Assembly (NCBI RefSeq): GCF_963082655.1
Contig: NC_081553.1
Location: 210,169,696-210,233,695 of the forward strand
Length of the DNA stretch: 64,000 bases
Reading direction: 5' to 3'
Origin: Stomoxys calcitrans
Taxonomy: Eukaryota; Arthropoda; Insecta; Diptera; Muscidae
The notes under the pieces are model-generated. The model worked only from the letters and a program-made list of their open reading frames with translations. It ran no database searches and had not been told where the DNA came from. The number at the start of each line of letters is the position of its first letter. Within the stretch, counting starts at the first letter, position 1. A program made the position numbers and the translations under genes. Shown one piece after another: positions 43,001-54,000 of the stretch.

Positions 43001-44603
43001 TGTTTGCCAGTATTATTCTTCGGGTGAACTTTAGTCTGCTGGACCATCTGTTACGGTGTAATCCATGGCGTTAACGAGTTGACTCATAAGCATAGGAACA
43101 ACTAGTCACTGTTGCAAGAATTGCAGTCCGGATGCAGGCCATTCGTTGTTGTCCTTTTGGCAAATGTGAATAGTTGATTCAACCTTGGTCATTCCATATC
43201 CAACCATGACCCTAATTTGGATCTGCATCAAAGGTAATAAAATACCATAAGGTAGAATACGAACCTCTAAATTAACTCTATTTCATCGATGATATGGATA
43301 TTGGTGCAAAGAGCTGTAGGTTCCCCCCATTAAAAAAAAGTTTAAAGAGGAGATGTTATTCAGACAGTTTGTTTAAAACTTTGACATTTCCTGTCCCCTT
43401 TTGAGAGAGTAAAATCCCTTGGCCGTAGTTTCCAACAGGGCTATCCAGTTTTTCATAACCATTGTAGGATGCGTACATAGCAAGCTCATATCAAACAAAG
43501 CTCACATCCATAATATATAAAACCGTGGCAACGGGAACGGGATTCAAGAAACGACGGTGTACATATTTTCCCTAATACTCTTTGATTGCTTTCGTTATAC
43601 TGCTCTTCGCAGAAATTGAGTAAAAAAATTGATATGATCAGATTTAATTATATCTAGTAGTATATAAAATCGAAACTAAATAGATCATATTGAATTAGCT
43701 ATATGTAATTATGTATATCTGGTGTCAGATATAAAGCGTGTTCGTGTAAGAAGTCGTTTACGTACTTTGTTTGCCAGCAGAAGAGAGCGGGAGAGTGCGT
43801 GAGTGCAAGCTAAATTTTGGGAGTTTTTTTCCCAGCAGAAATTTGCCGCCTCGAACAGCTGTTTAAATGAAATAAATTGCAAAAGATGCTAAAGGCTGTT
43901 TTTACACTCCTGCAAATTTTAACGGGAAAAATACGGGAACAGACCAATAATTATATCTAACCATATCAACTTTTTTACTTGGGTATACAAATTTTACCGT
44001 TTTGTTCCTTCTTGGATCTTTTCAATGGTCACGAAAGAATTTTCTGTTCCATAAACTACTCATTGCAAATCAATGTTGTGTATTTTATTATATTTTTTAA
44101 TGGCATAATTAATGATTGTTTTCGTTTTTAGTTTAGCTTAAATTATACAAAATTAAAGAAACAAACGCTTTTTCTTTTTTTAAAGAATAAAAAACAACAC
44201 TTAAAATAACAAAAATTATACCTATATACATAAAATATATATGTATATATTAAAGTTTAGCGAAAGGTTATAAAACAAAGAAAGAGAGAGAGAGAAAGAA
44301 AGCTTATTAAGATTTCAAAAACTTAACACTCAAAATAAACAAATGCACTCACACAAAGGCAAAACTATAATTTAACAAAAATTCCGAAGCAAACTATAAA
44401 AAGTTATATATTCAATCTGATAAATAAAAAAATTAGTAAACGGATTGCAAGCAAACAAAATGCATCATCATGTATACTACTATGAAACATAGTTTTAATA
44501 TTCCATAAAACAGAAGAATTCATAATAAACACATAATTATTTAATATAACAATACAACTGACATATTTCGACAATACAAAAAAAGAAGTTTATCACGGGA
44601 GGT
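43001..44603. other. No recognisable gene
   Basis: Mixed then strongly AT-rich DNA. A GAAAGAGAGAGAGAGAAAG tract lies near 44279-44298. No coding signal. Confidence 0.45.
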
Positions 44604-44682
44604 CGCCCCGGTAGCCGAGTTGGTTTTTAGTTCGTAGTACGAGTGGTGGGGGTCGTGGGAGTCGTGGGTTTGATTCCCACAA
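44604..44682 (+). repeat. tRNA-derived SINE head
   Basis: TAGCCGAGTTGG at 44612-44623 matches the A box TRGYNNARNNGG exactly. GGTTTGATTCC at 44667-44677 is one base from the B box, 43 bases later. GTGGG (44664-44668) and CCCAC (44676-44680) form a perfect 5-bp T-stem around a 7-base loop. No acceptor stem pairs, so it is a tRNA relic or SINE head rather than a functional tRNA gene. Confidence 0.6.
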
Positions 44683-44686
44683 GATA

Positions 44687-44924
44687 TTGGGTTGCCCAAA
44701 AAGTAATTGCGGAGTTTTTTAAAAGAAAGTAAATGCATTTTTAATAAAACTTAGAATGAACTTTAATGAAATATACTTTTTTTACACTTTTTTTCTAAAG
44801 CAAGCTAAAAGTCACAGCTGATAACTGACAGAAGAAAGAATGCAATTACAGAGTCACAAGCTGTGAACAAATTTGTCAACGCCGACTATATGAAAAATCC
44901 GCAATTACTTTTTGGGCAACCCAA
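44687..44924. repeat. Mariner-type MITE, complete, 238 bp
   Basis: TA duplications at 44685-44686 and 44925-44926. The ends TTGGGTTGCCCAAAAAGTAA and TTACTTTTTGGGCAACCCAA are perfectly inverted, and the match extends through TTGCGGA. The interior is noncoding. A solo left end of the same family is at 9018. Confidence 0.9.
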
Positions 44925-44984
44925 TACATGGTCCGTCGCTACTGAGGTAACACAATGGATTAAAATAAGCTAAGTGAGCCTGGT

Positions 44985-45050
44985 TTATGTCTGTTATTGC
45001 GTCCCCAGACATGAACCAACTTAGGGGCGTGGCATGGAAATGATCTAGTA
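44985..45050 (+). mobile_element. Small I-like LINE scrap
   Basis: GACATGAACCAACTTAGGGG and CGTGGCATGGAAATG match the segment encoding N-Q-L-R-G-V at 18655-18680. Confidence 0.45.
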
Positions 45051-45139
45051 ATGTCAATAAGATACGATTATTGATATAATATTTGTGTTAACTTGAAATA
45101 ATTTGATATTTTTACTTAAACTTTCAAATTTCAAATTCT

Positions 45140-45350
45140 GCAATCCGGCGAGAACATCAGAAAAAAAATTTCAGCGTTGGTTATCCCCTCCATTTGTGAG
45201 GTAATCAGCCGTGTAACACCTAGTAGTTTCGTTCTGCTGCAAGTCGTTTGGACTCGGAAACAAAAAGGAGGTTAGGAGTGGATCAGAAAGTACTCACCGA
45301 TACGAGAGAAATGTCCCCCCTGTTCTTTAATGGAGTGTTCAAAGGTAAAT
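45140..45350 (+). repeat. SINE S1, 5'-truncated and diverged
   Basis: CCGGCGAGAACATCAGAAAA, AATTTCAGCGTTGGTTATCC and CCCTGTTCTTTAATGGAGTG match the middle and 3' end of S1. The tRNA-like head is missing. Confidence 0.55.
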
Positions 45351-45917
45351 TTACAATTTTACTCTCTTATTAAAGATGGTCTTACACGATATGTTCTTTC
45401 ATATGTGGAACTTTGAAAGTTGTACACATCGTGTGGTACATACCATATGCCATTTGAAGCCTGTATTCTTGCAAATAGTAGTCTAAATGTTTTTCTCCTT
45501 CCGTCGCTAAGCACTGAATATTCAGTAGTAGCCAAATAAATAAGTTTCATTACTGGCTTGCTTCCCTAGATATGGCATACGGTTCAGAGATACACGCTTC
45601 AAACCTTAAGTTGCTGGTTGAAGCCTCATTGTAGGAAATGAAGTTGATGCGCATCACCAGAAATGGGGAAGTTCGGATGTCAACGAAAGGAGTGAGCTGT
45701 TACTCTCGTAGTAAAGTTAGGCCAGAGCAAGATCAGAAATGTACCCACTCCATGCACCGGTTACACCTCACCGACATCGACCGATGATAGAGGCGGTTCT
45801 GACAAACCGAACAGAACAAGGTTGCGCGGTTCTTTTCAAGCCCGGCACGGACTAGACGAGTGCCGAGAAGACACTCAGGAATGTGCCTCTCCCATGACGA
45901 AAAAAGACGAACACGTA

Positions 45918-45986
45918 CACTGAGGCGGTAGCCCTTGCCGATAAGGAGTTCCATCGGGTCAATCCGGTGCGTACAACCGGCTGCCA
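45918..45986 (-). repeat. SINE-like S2, minus strand
   Basis: CACTGAGGCGGTAGCCCTTG, CCATCGGGTCAATCCGG and TGCGTACAACCGGCTGCCA are the reverse of 13571-13650. Confidence 0.6.
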
Positions 45987-45989
45987 GCA

Positions 45990-47221
45990 GCGAAGATATA
46001 AGCGCAAGAATATGTGACCACAGCTTCTCTGATCATAGTTATATTAGTTTTTGCCTTGGAGAAAATACTGCAGAAGTGATCCCTCGGCTAAACAGAAGAA
46101 AGACGGATTGGGATAAGTTTCGGCACAAATTCTTCACGTCTATCCCTTCTTGAAAAGGAAGTGGAAACTGCGGAGGATACAGATATAATGGTCAAGCGGA
46201 TCACAAAGGCCCTGAATGACTCCCCCGTGTCAGCATGTCCTTGTGCCAAGCCAAGGGGCAAACATCGACCGCCATGGTGGACCCCAGAGCTGGTTGGTCT
46301 AAGGAAGGACTGCAGAAAACTTTTCAACAGAGCAAAACCCACAAGAGCACCACACGCTTGGGACATCTATAAAGCTGGGCTAGAAAATAGGGCGAGCTGA
46401 GAAGGGATCAGAACAAATAATGGGTGGAATTCTGCGGTTCCGTGGAGGATACATCTAAAGCCTGTAGGCTAAGGAAGGTTCTGTCCTCTAGACATATTAC
46501 GGTCGAACAATACAACTACTCGTTGATACACATTTTTTGGGAAATTCTCCAACAGACAACGTGGCGCCAGAAGAGGTTGTCATTGGTATTTATTCGTTGG
46601 AGGTTACTAGGGAAACCGTGTCTGAGCCGAAAATCCTTTGGGCGATAAGAAGTTTCCTTTAAGTTGCCAGGCCCTGATGATGTATAACCGGTTGAATTAC
46701 AAGCTGTGTCTGATAAACTGGTTCCTTGGCTTAGGGAGACATACTCTGCTTATATCAACATGTCATACATACCTGTGGGATTGAGGCACACAAAGGTAAT
46801 TTTCATTCCAAAATTCTCGCTGTCAAGGTATAATTGTCTCTGGAAGAAAAACGTCTTAAAGTGGTCGCGTATGCTGATGACTCTGCAATTGCGGTTAGAG
46901 GAAAGTTTCCCAGCACTCTACGAGATATACTTCAGGAAGCCCTACATTCAACAGCGAAGTGGGCTACCGTGGTCTGGGCGTAAATCCGTGCAAGAGAGAA
47001 ATAGTTTTTTTCAGCAGGAGATACAAGTTACCTACAGTGACACCCGTCTCCTTGGGAGTAGAGAATGTTCCATTTACAGAAAGCGCAAAATACTTGAGTG
47101 TTTTGCTGGACAGGAAATTGAACTTCAAATCCCACATTTTGGAAAGCGCAAGAAAGGCACCTCTTGCTCCATACACCTGCAAGAGAGCCATAGGCAAAAG
47201 TTGGGGGATTAGAGCTCATGT
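45990..47221 (+). mobile_element. I-like LINE, endonuclease to RT, frameshifted, cut by gap
   Basis: Endonuclease end (HSFSDHSYISFCLG), linker RGKHRPPWWTPELVGLRKDC, RT start LRHTKVIFIPK, then after a deletion VAYADDSAIAVRGKFPSTL with the RT catalytic YADD at 46870-46881, and ESAKYLSVLLDRKLNFKSHI (thumb). The frame shifts near 46970. The sequence then runs into the N gap. Confidence 0.75.
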
Positions 47222-47421
47222 NNNNNNNNNNNNNNNNNNNNNNNNNNNNNNNNNNNNNNNNNNNNNNNNNNNNNNNNNNNNNNNNNNNNNNNNNNNNNNN
47301 NNNNNNNNNNNNNNNNNNNNNNNNNNNNNNNNNNNNNNNNNNNNNNNNNNNNNNNNNNNNNNNNNNNNNNNNNNNNNNNNNNNNNNNNNNNNNNNNNNNN
47401 NNNNNNNNNNNNNNNNNNNNN
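47222..47421. other. Assembly gap (200 N)
   Basis: Exactly 200 unknown bases, probably a scaffold spacer of nominal length. The true length is unknown. Confidence 1.
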
Positions 47422-47568
47422 AAGAAATACAATGCTTTAAACAGAAATCTTTCGGAGACCAAGTAAATAGCACGTACTAAGCACTAAGCGGTTTCAAGTA
47501 CATCACATACATTCGCCGACGTCGTTAGTTCGCTAGTTCTTGGGGGAAAATCACAAACGCAAACGGAA
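47422..47568 (+). other. Putative 5' UTR of rtet
   Basis: Directly upstream of the rtet start codon, with no in-frame ATG between. CGCCGACGTCGTTAGTTCGC lies at 47514-47533. The promoter may lie here or in the gap. Confidence 0.45.
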
Positions 47569-48003
47569 ATGTATAAACGTCGCTCTAATAACAACAATGT
47601 GATTGAAAATGATGCCGATGCATCATCGAAGAACAACACCCCAAATGGGGTGGGCGACAGCATAAAAACATTGTCCAATAAGGACCAGGAGCGTACAAAT
47701 CCCATGGTCTATGTTATTTTCATATCGCTTCTATTTGACTTGTTGGCATTTACCATTATTCTGCCATTGCTGCCTTCTTTACTGGAATACTTTAAGAACA
47801 ATGATAGTTCAGGACTGTATGCAGTGCTGACGGAGCGCATCAAATGGTTCCAAGAATTGGTGGGTGCTCCGGACCGTTTTAATTCTGTTTTATTTGGAGG
47901 TCTTCTGGGGTCCATGTTCAGCTTTTTGCAATTCGTTGCTAGTCCGATTGTGGGAGGGCTTTCGGATTACTATGGTCGCAAACCGGTTATCCTAACGTGT
48001 GCG
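47569..48003 (+). CDS. rtet: rtet coding exon 1
   Basis: 145 codons ending ACGTGTGCG/GTAAGT. Contains TM1, an extracellular loop (YFKNNDSSGLYAVL), TM2 and the GGLSDYYGRKPV signature. Confidence 0.92.
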
Positions 48004-51000
48004 GTAAGTAAATGAGGTTATTTTTGGGTACATTCACATAGCTGATAAAATTTTTTTCTCGCTATTGATAATGTCTTCCAGACCGGTATTGCCTTGTCTT
48101 ATTTACTGTGGGCTTTTTCACGCAATTTTGCGGTTTTCGTTTTGGCACGTTTTGTTGGAGGTCTAAGCAAGGGCAATATTTCCTTGTGCATGTCCATCAT
48201 CACAGATGTTTCCAGTGGGAAGACTAGAGGACGAGGCATGGCTCTTGTTGGAGTGGCATTTTCATTGGGATTCATAGTTGGCCCCATGATTGGAGCCTTG
48301 TTTGCCATATTTTCAAACAAATCGGCTGGACCTTGGTTTGTATTGCCATCTCTGCTTGCATTTGGCCTGGCCATGGGTGATCTTTTAGTACTGGTATTTT
48401 GTTTAAAGGAGACTTTGCCAAAGGTAAGTAAATACAATCATAAATGTCATATAGCTTAAGACGAAAATAAAAATGTCGACCATTTAAATTTATCACCATT
48501 GCGCGGCACAGTGTTGCCAAATAAACAAATTGGAAATGACATTTCTTGTAAAAGCAGAACAAATTGTCCTTCTATTATTAATGAATCGTTAGACAGGTGT
48601 GACAACAAATTCTCATGTTTAAGAGGAAAGTTTTAAATTTTATATCATTGAGTTATTACGATTTATATCTGTAGTTACGGCATTCATGAAAATTTAGGAT
48701 AAGCTACATTTTTTGGTAATATAAAGTCGTTACGATTTTATTAATTTAATAGCCACATATTAGATGCAGTGGTCGCTAAAATATTTTTTACCCTTCAAGA
48801 TGCGAGATTAAAGGTGTTAAATAATGATATATAAAGAAACAAAGAGAAAGTTTAACAAAAAAATCTACTTAAAAAAACTCCTAATGCTAACATGTCCCAC
48901 AATAACATAAAGTGTGCCATCAAAGGCTGTTCTATTTCTGTAGAGAGTCTGATTGGTCTGAGATAGAAATTCGCCTTATTAGTTTAACTTTGAGAACTAT
49001 AGATTACACTTTACAAAGACTACGAGTAAAACTTAATCTAACTGAAATTTAATTATATCTTGGTTACATTTCAATAGATAATGAAATTAATTTAATCATG
49101 CATTCTTTCATGATTCTGACATTGGTTCACGCAGGGATTTAACCTAGGCATTCGGCATCATAGGCGGACATAGTAACCTCTGTGCCATGTTGGCCTTCTA
49201 TGACCTACACCAATAAGGAGGAAATAAAATGCAAATTTTCTCATGAATATTCCATTAAAAAACAGGAGCAATCTTCTCACATGTCAATGAATGCTGTCCG
49301 ATTCAAGTTCTTAGGTCAATGATAAGAGACCTTCTTTTAATAACCGAATTCAAACGGAGTGCAGCAGTGCGACACCTCTTTGGAGATACGTTTTTACATG
49401 GCTTCTATGTATGGCATAGTACCTCACAAATGTCGTCAGTATTAGAAGGGGATAATAAGCACTGAAAAATGTATTCTGATGTTCTCGCCAGAATTCGAAC
49501 AAAGGCGTTTAGTATTATAGGCGGACATGTCTCCACTCATAAGAAGTATGAGTGGAGACGGTAGGACGGACGGTAGGACGGACGATAGGACGGACGGTAG
49601 GACGGACGATAGGACGGACGGTAGGACGGACGATAGGACGGACGATAGGACGGACGATAGGACGGACGGTAGGACGGACGATAGGACGGACGGTAGGACG
49701 GACGATAGGACGGACGATAGGACGGAGGGTAGGACGGACGATAGGACGGTTGGTAGGACGGACGATAGGACGGACGGTAGGACGGACGATAGGACGGACG
49801 GTAGGACGGACGGTAGGACGGACGGTAGGACGGACGGTAGGACGGACGGTAGGACGGACGATAGGACGGACGGTAGGACGGACGGTAGGACGGACGATAG
49901 GACGGACGATAGGACGGACGGTAGGACGGACGATAGGACGGACGGTAGGACGGACGATAGGACGGACGGTAGGACGGACGATAGGACGGACGGTAGGACG
50001 GACAATAGGACGGACGATAGGACGGACGGTAGGACGGACGGTAGGACGGACGGTAGGACGGACGATAGGACGGACGATAGGACGGACGATAGGACGGACG
50101 ATAGGACGGACGATAGGACGGACGGTAGGACGGACGATAGGACGGACGGTAGGACGGACAATAGGACGGACGTTAGGACGGACGATAGGACGGATGGTAG
50201 GACGGACGGTAGGACGGACGATAGGACGGACGGGAGGATGAACGCACAGACATTCAGAAAGACTGACAGATAGAAATACAGACGTAGAGACAGATGGACA
50301 GACATAACGACGGACGAAAAGACTGACGAACATTGCTGTAACGACTAAATCGACGATCAGAATACCAAGACGATATACTTTTGAGGGTCTCTAATCAATA
50401 TTTCAATGAGTTACAAATGGTGTACGGAAGTTAGTAAAACACCAAGAATTCCAATCAGGTGAATAGTTTATATGGGAGCTATGTACAAACTGGACTTATC
50501 TGGCCTATTCACAGTCTCAACCGAACAATAGTTATAAGAAGAATTTGCGCAAAATGTTCAAGGGTATAGCTTAACTTGTTCAAAGGTAAGACGGACGGAA
50601 GGACAGATATAAAAACGTATGGACAGATAGAAAAAGAAACGGACAGATGAACGGACGGACAAATAGTAGGACAGACGAAAAGACGGATGGACTTATGGAC
50701 GGACGTATGGTGGGAAGGACGGACGGATGAATGGATGGACGGACGTATGGACGGATGGGCGGACAAATGGAAGGACAGACGGATAGAAATGGTAAAATCC
50801 ACTTAGATATTGTAGGGAACCCGAACAAAACGTCCCTCCTTATGCCTCGGTATGTATATTTTAACCAGATTATGTTGTGAGTATAAAGGTGCATACTACA
50901 GCCAGCACAATTATGCATATCGAAACTTGGTCTTGAAAATTAGAGAATTTAGGACTTTTGAATTTCAATTTTGATTTTCTAGTACTTGGAATCATACATG

Positions 51001-54000
51001 ATTAATAATAATCCTCGATATATCACTAAGGCGGTAAACAATGGGAGATCAAATGCAATAGTTCGGACACGTTTTCCTTAGTAAGGTGTTGGTCCTTTAT
51101 ATAGCATCGTAAATATCATAGATGCTAGTAGATGCTAGATTTGTAGAATTTTAATTATCACTGCTATTATTTTGACTGCCCTTTATTGAGAAATAAACAC
51201 ATTTTTGGACTCTATTGCATACACGTGAAAAATTAGAGTGTCATATTATGCCTATAAGACTATGAAAGAATATTAAATACTTTAAAAGAAAAATGCTAAT
51301 TTTTTATATTAAATTGCTTTATCATTCTGCGCTGCTATTTTTTTGACCGCAGCTGTACATGTAGACACATGTCTATGGAATAAAAGTATAATATATATGA
51401 GAATACATGCCAATTGGAGAGCGCTCCATTTGTATATGATGTCCATAGGACAAGTCTTATTCTTAGAAAGTTACAGCTCATATGACATGTCTGATCGTGT
51501 AATAGGAGCATGCTCTTTTTATACTAAAAAAGGGTCAACGAACCAATAATTTGCCCAAATAACTTGGACCATTTTAGAAAAATTGCTTATAAGGTAATGA
51601 ACCCACAGTTCACTTACTTTCAATGAATATAAGCAACTTTTTTCTAATTAAACCACATGATGGGTAATCCAGTTTTTTATGGATACAAATTTATTTCATA
51701 TCAAATTTTTGATTTTGTTCGGACGCACACACACAAACGCAAAAACAAAAAAAAAAAACCATGGCAGCCGGTTGTGCGTACCGGATTGACCCGATGGAAT
51801 ACTTCCATAAATAAATTATATAGATAAAGAATTTAAACTTCGAACAAAGACTGGTTGGTAGCTCTTGTGAACGTAGATAAATGAGAATAATCTAAGAATA
51901 TGCCGCAAGCAGAATTCTGCTCTCAGTGGCATTATTTCCTTTCCCGTGAAGGAAACTATGGCGTTATGCACGTATATAGGGTTTCGGCAGTCTTGGCTTC
52001 CAACATGTGTATCTTTCTTTTATTTCTGTTTGCTGTAAATTTGTAGGCCGATTATGGATTGCAACCCAACGTCAGTTGAGTTGCCAACGATAAAATTTGT
52101 TATAGAAATTTCCATTTTTGCATTGAATTGCATACCTTTTTTTTTGCCCACCACCGAAGGATGGGGGTCGGTCCGTCTGTCTGTTGAAATCACGTTGCAG
52201 TCTTAAAAAATAGAAATATTGAGCTGAAACTTTGCACAGATCCTTTTTATGTCCATAAACACGTTAAGTTCGAAGATGAGCTATATCGAACTATATCTTG
52301 ATATAGTCCCCATATAGACCGATCCGCCGATTTTGGGTCTTAGGCCTATAAAAACCACATTAATTAACCGATTTGACTGAAATTTGGCACAGTGAGTTGT
52401 GTTAGGCCAGTCGACATGCCTATGCAATTTGGTCCAGATAGGTCCCGATTTGGATATAGCTGCCATATAGACCGATATCACGATTTAAGGCCTGGGCCCA
52501 TAAAAGTTGCATTTATTGTCTGATTTGGCCAAAATTTGAAACACTGAGTTGTGTTAGGCCTTTCGGCATCCTTCTTCAATTTGGTCGAGACCGGTTCAGA
52601 TTTGTATATAGCTGCCATATATAGACCGATCTCTCGATTTAAGGTTTTGGGTCCATAAAAGGCGTATATATTGTCCGATTTCGGCGAAATTTGGGATCGT
52701 GAGTTAAGTTAGGCCCCTCGACATCTTTCTGCAATTTGGCCCAGACCGGTCCAGATTTGCATATAGCTGCAATATAGACCGATCTCTCGATTTAAGGTCT
52801 TGGGCCCATAGAAGGCGCATTTATTGTTCGATTTCTCCGAAATTTGGGACAGTGAGTTGAGTTAGGCCCCTCGAAATCTTTCTGCAATATGGCACAGATC
52901 GGTCCAGATTTGCACATAGCTGCCATATAAACCGATCTCTCGATTTAAGGTATTGGGCCCATAAAACGCCGAAATTTGGGACAGTAAGTTGTGTTGGTCT
53001 CTTCGACATTTTTCTGCAACTTGACCCAAATCGGTCCAGATTTGGATACAGCTGCTATATAGACCGATATCTCGATTTAAAGTCTTGGCCCCATAAAAGG
53101 CGCATTTATAATCCGATTTCACTGGAATTTGACAGAGTGGCTTATGTTAGGCTTTTCGACATCCGTGTCGTATATGGGTCAGATCGGTTTAGTTTTAGAT
53201 ATGGCTGACAAAAAGACCAATATCTTGTTATACACAATTGAACAATGACTTGTATTTGGTCCAAATCGAAATATATTTCGATAAAGCTGCTTTGGGGCAT
53301 AAGGTATGCATTTTACATATATAAACCCGAGGTGGTGGGTATCCAAAGTTTGGCCCGGCCCAACTTAACGCCTTTTTACTTATTTGTTAACCATTTTAAA
53401 CATATTTTCCAATTAAAAAATTTACTTTTAGGAGAAGCGTGTTAAGGAAATATCATCTTCTATGACGTATGCTTGGCAATTGATAAATGTCTCCTCCATT
53501 TTTAGGTAAGTTAAGTAAAATATTTATAAAGTTATTTTATTTTAGAAAGATCAGAACAAGGCCCTACTAAGAACAATTGACCAATTAAGCAATTCTTCTA
53601 GCAACTATAGAATTTTGTGGTCGATTATGGATGACAAATCCGTAAAATTAAATAAATAAATAGTTAAATTAAATTTTTTTAAATAATTGATAGGTTTTTC
53701 CTAGTTTATTTACTGTTATGCCGACAAAGAAATTAAAACATAATATTTTATGGCGCTGATGTGTAATAAACATCCATTGCATGTGCATGTATCAAAGAAA
53801 AAACTTTCTCAACCGTAACACTAGACTCATTTTTTGTTTATTATGCGACTAGAAAACTCGTCATCATTTTTATTAATACCAATTATCATAGATTTTTTTT
53901 CACTGAACTGTAGCACGTTTTCACAATGATTTAAGTCATGCCCATCTACTATTTGAGGCATTGTTTTATCTTATCTGACCACCAACGAAAAATAAAATCA

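Noticed and set aside
46959..47480. 173-codon frame crossing the N gap
   Set aside because: The middle is unknown sequence; the left part is LINE RT and the right part is rtet leader, so it is not one protein.
49442..50333. Four long open frames of 229-287 codons on both strands across the 12-bp array
   Set aside because: A stop-free unit whose length is a multiple of three is open in several frames at once. The predicted proteins are only GRTV/GRTI or SVLP repeats, with no unique domain.
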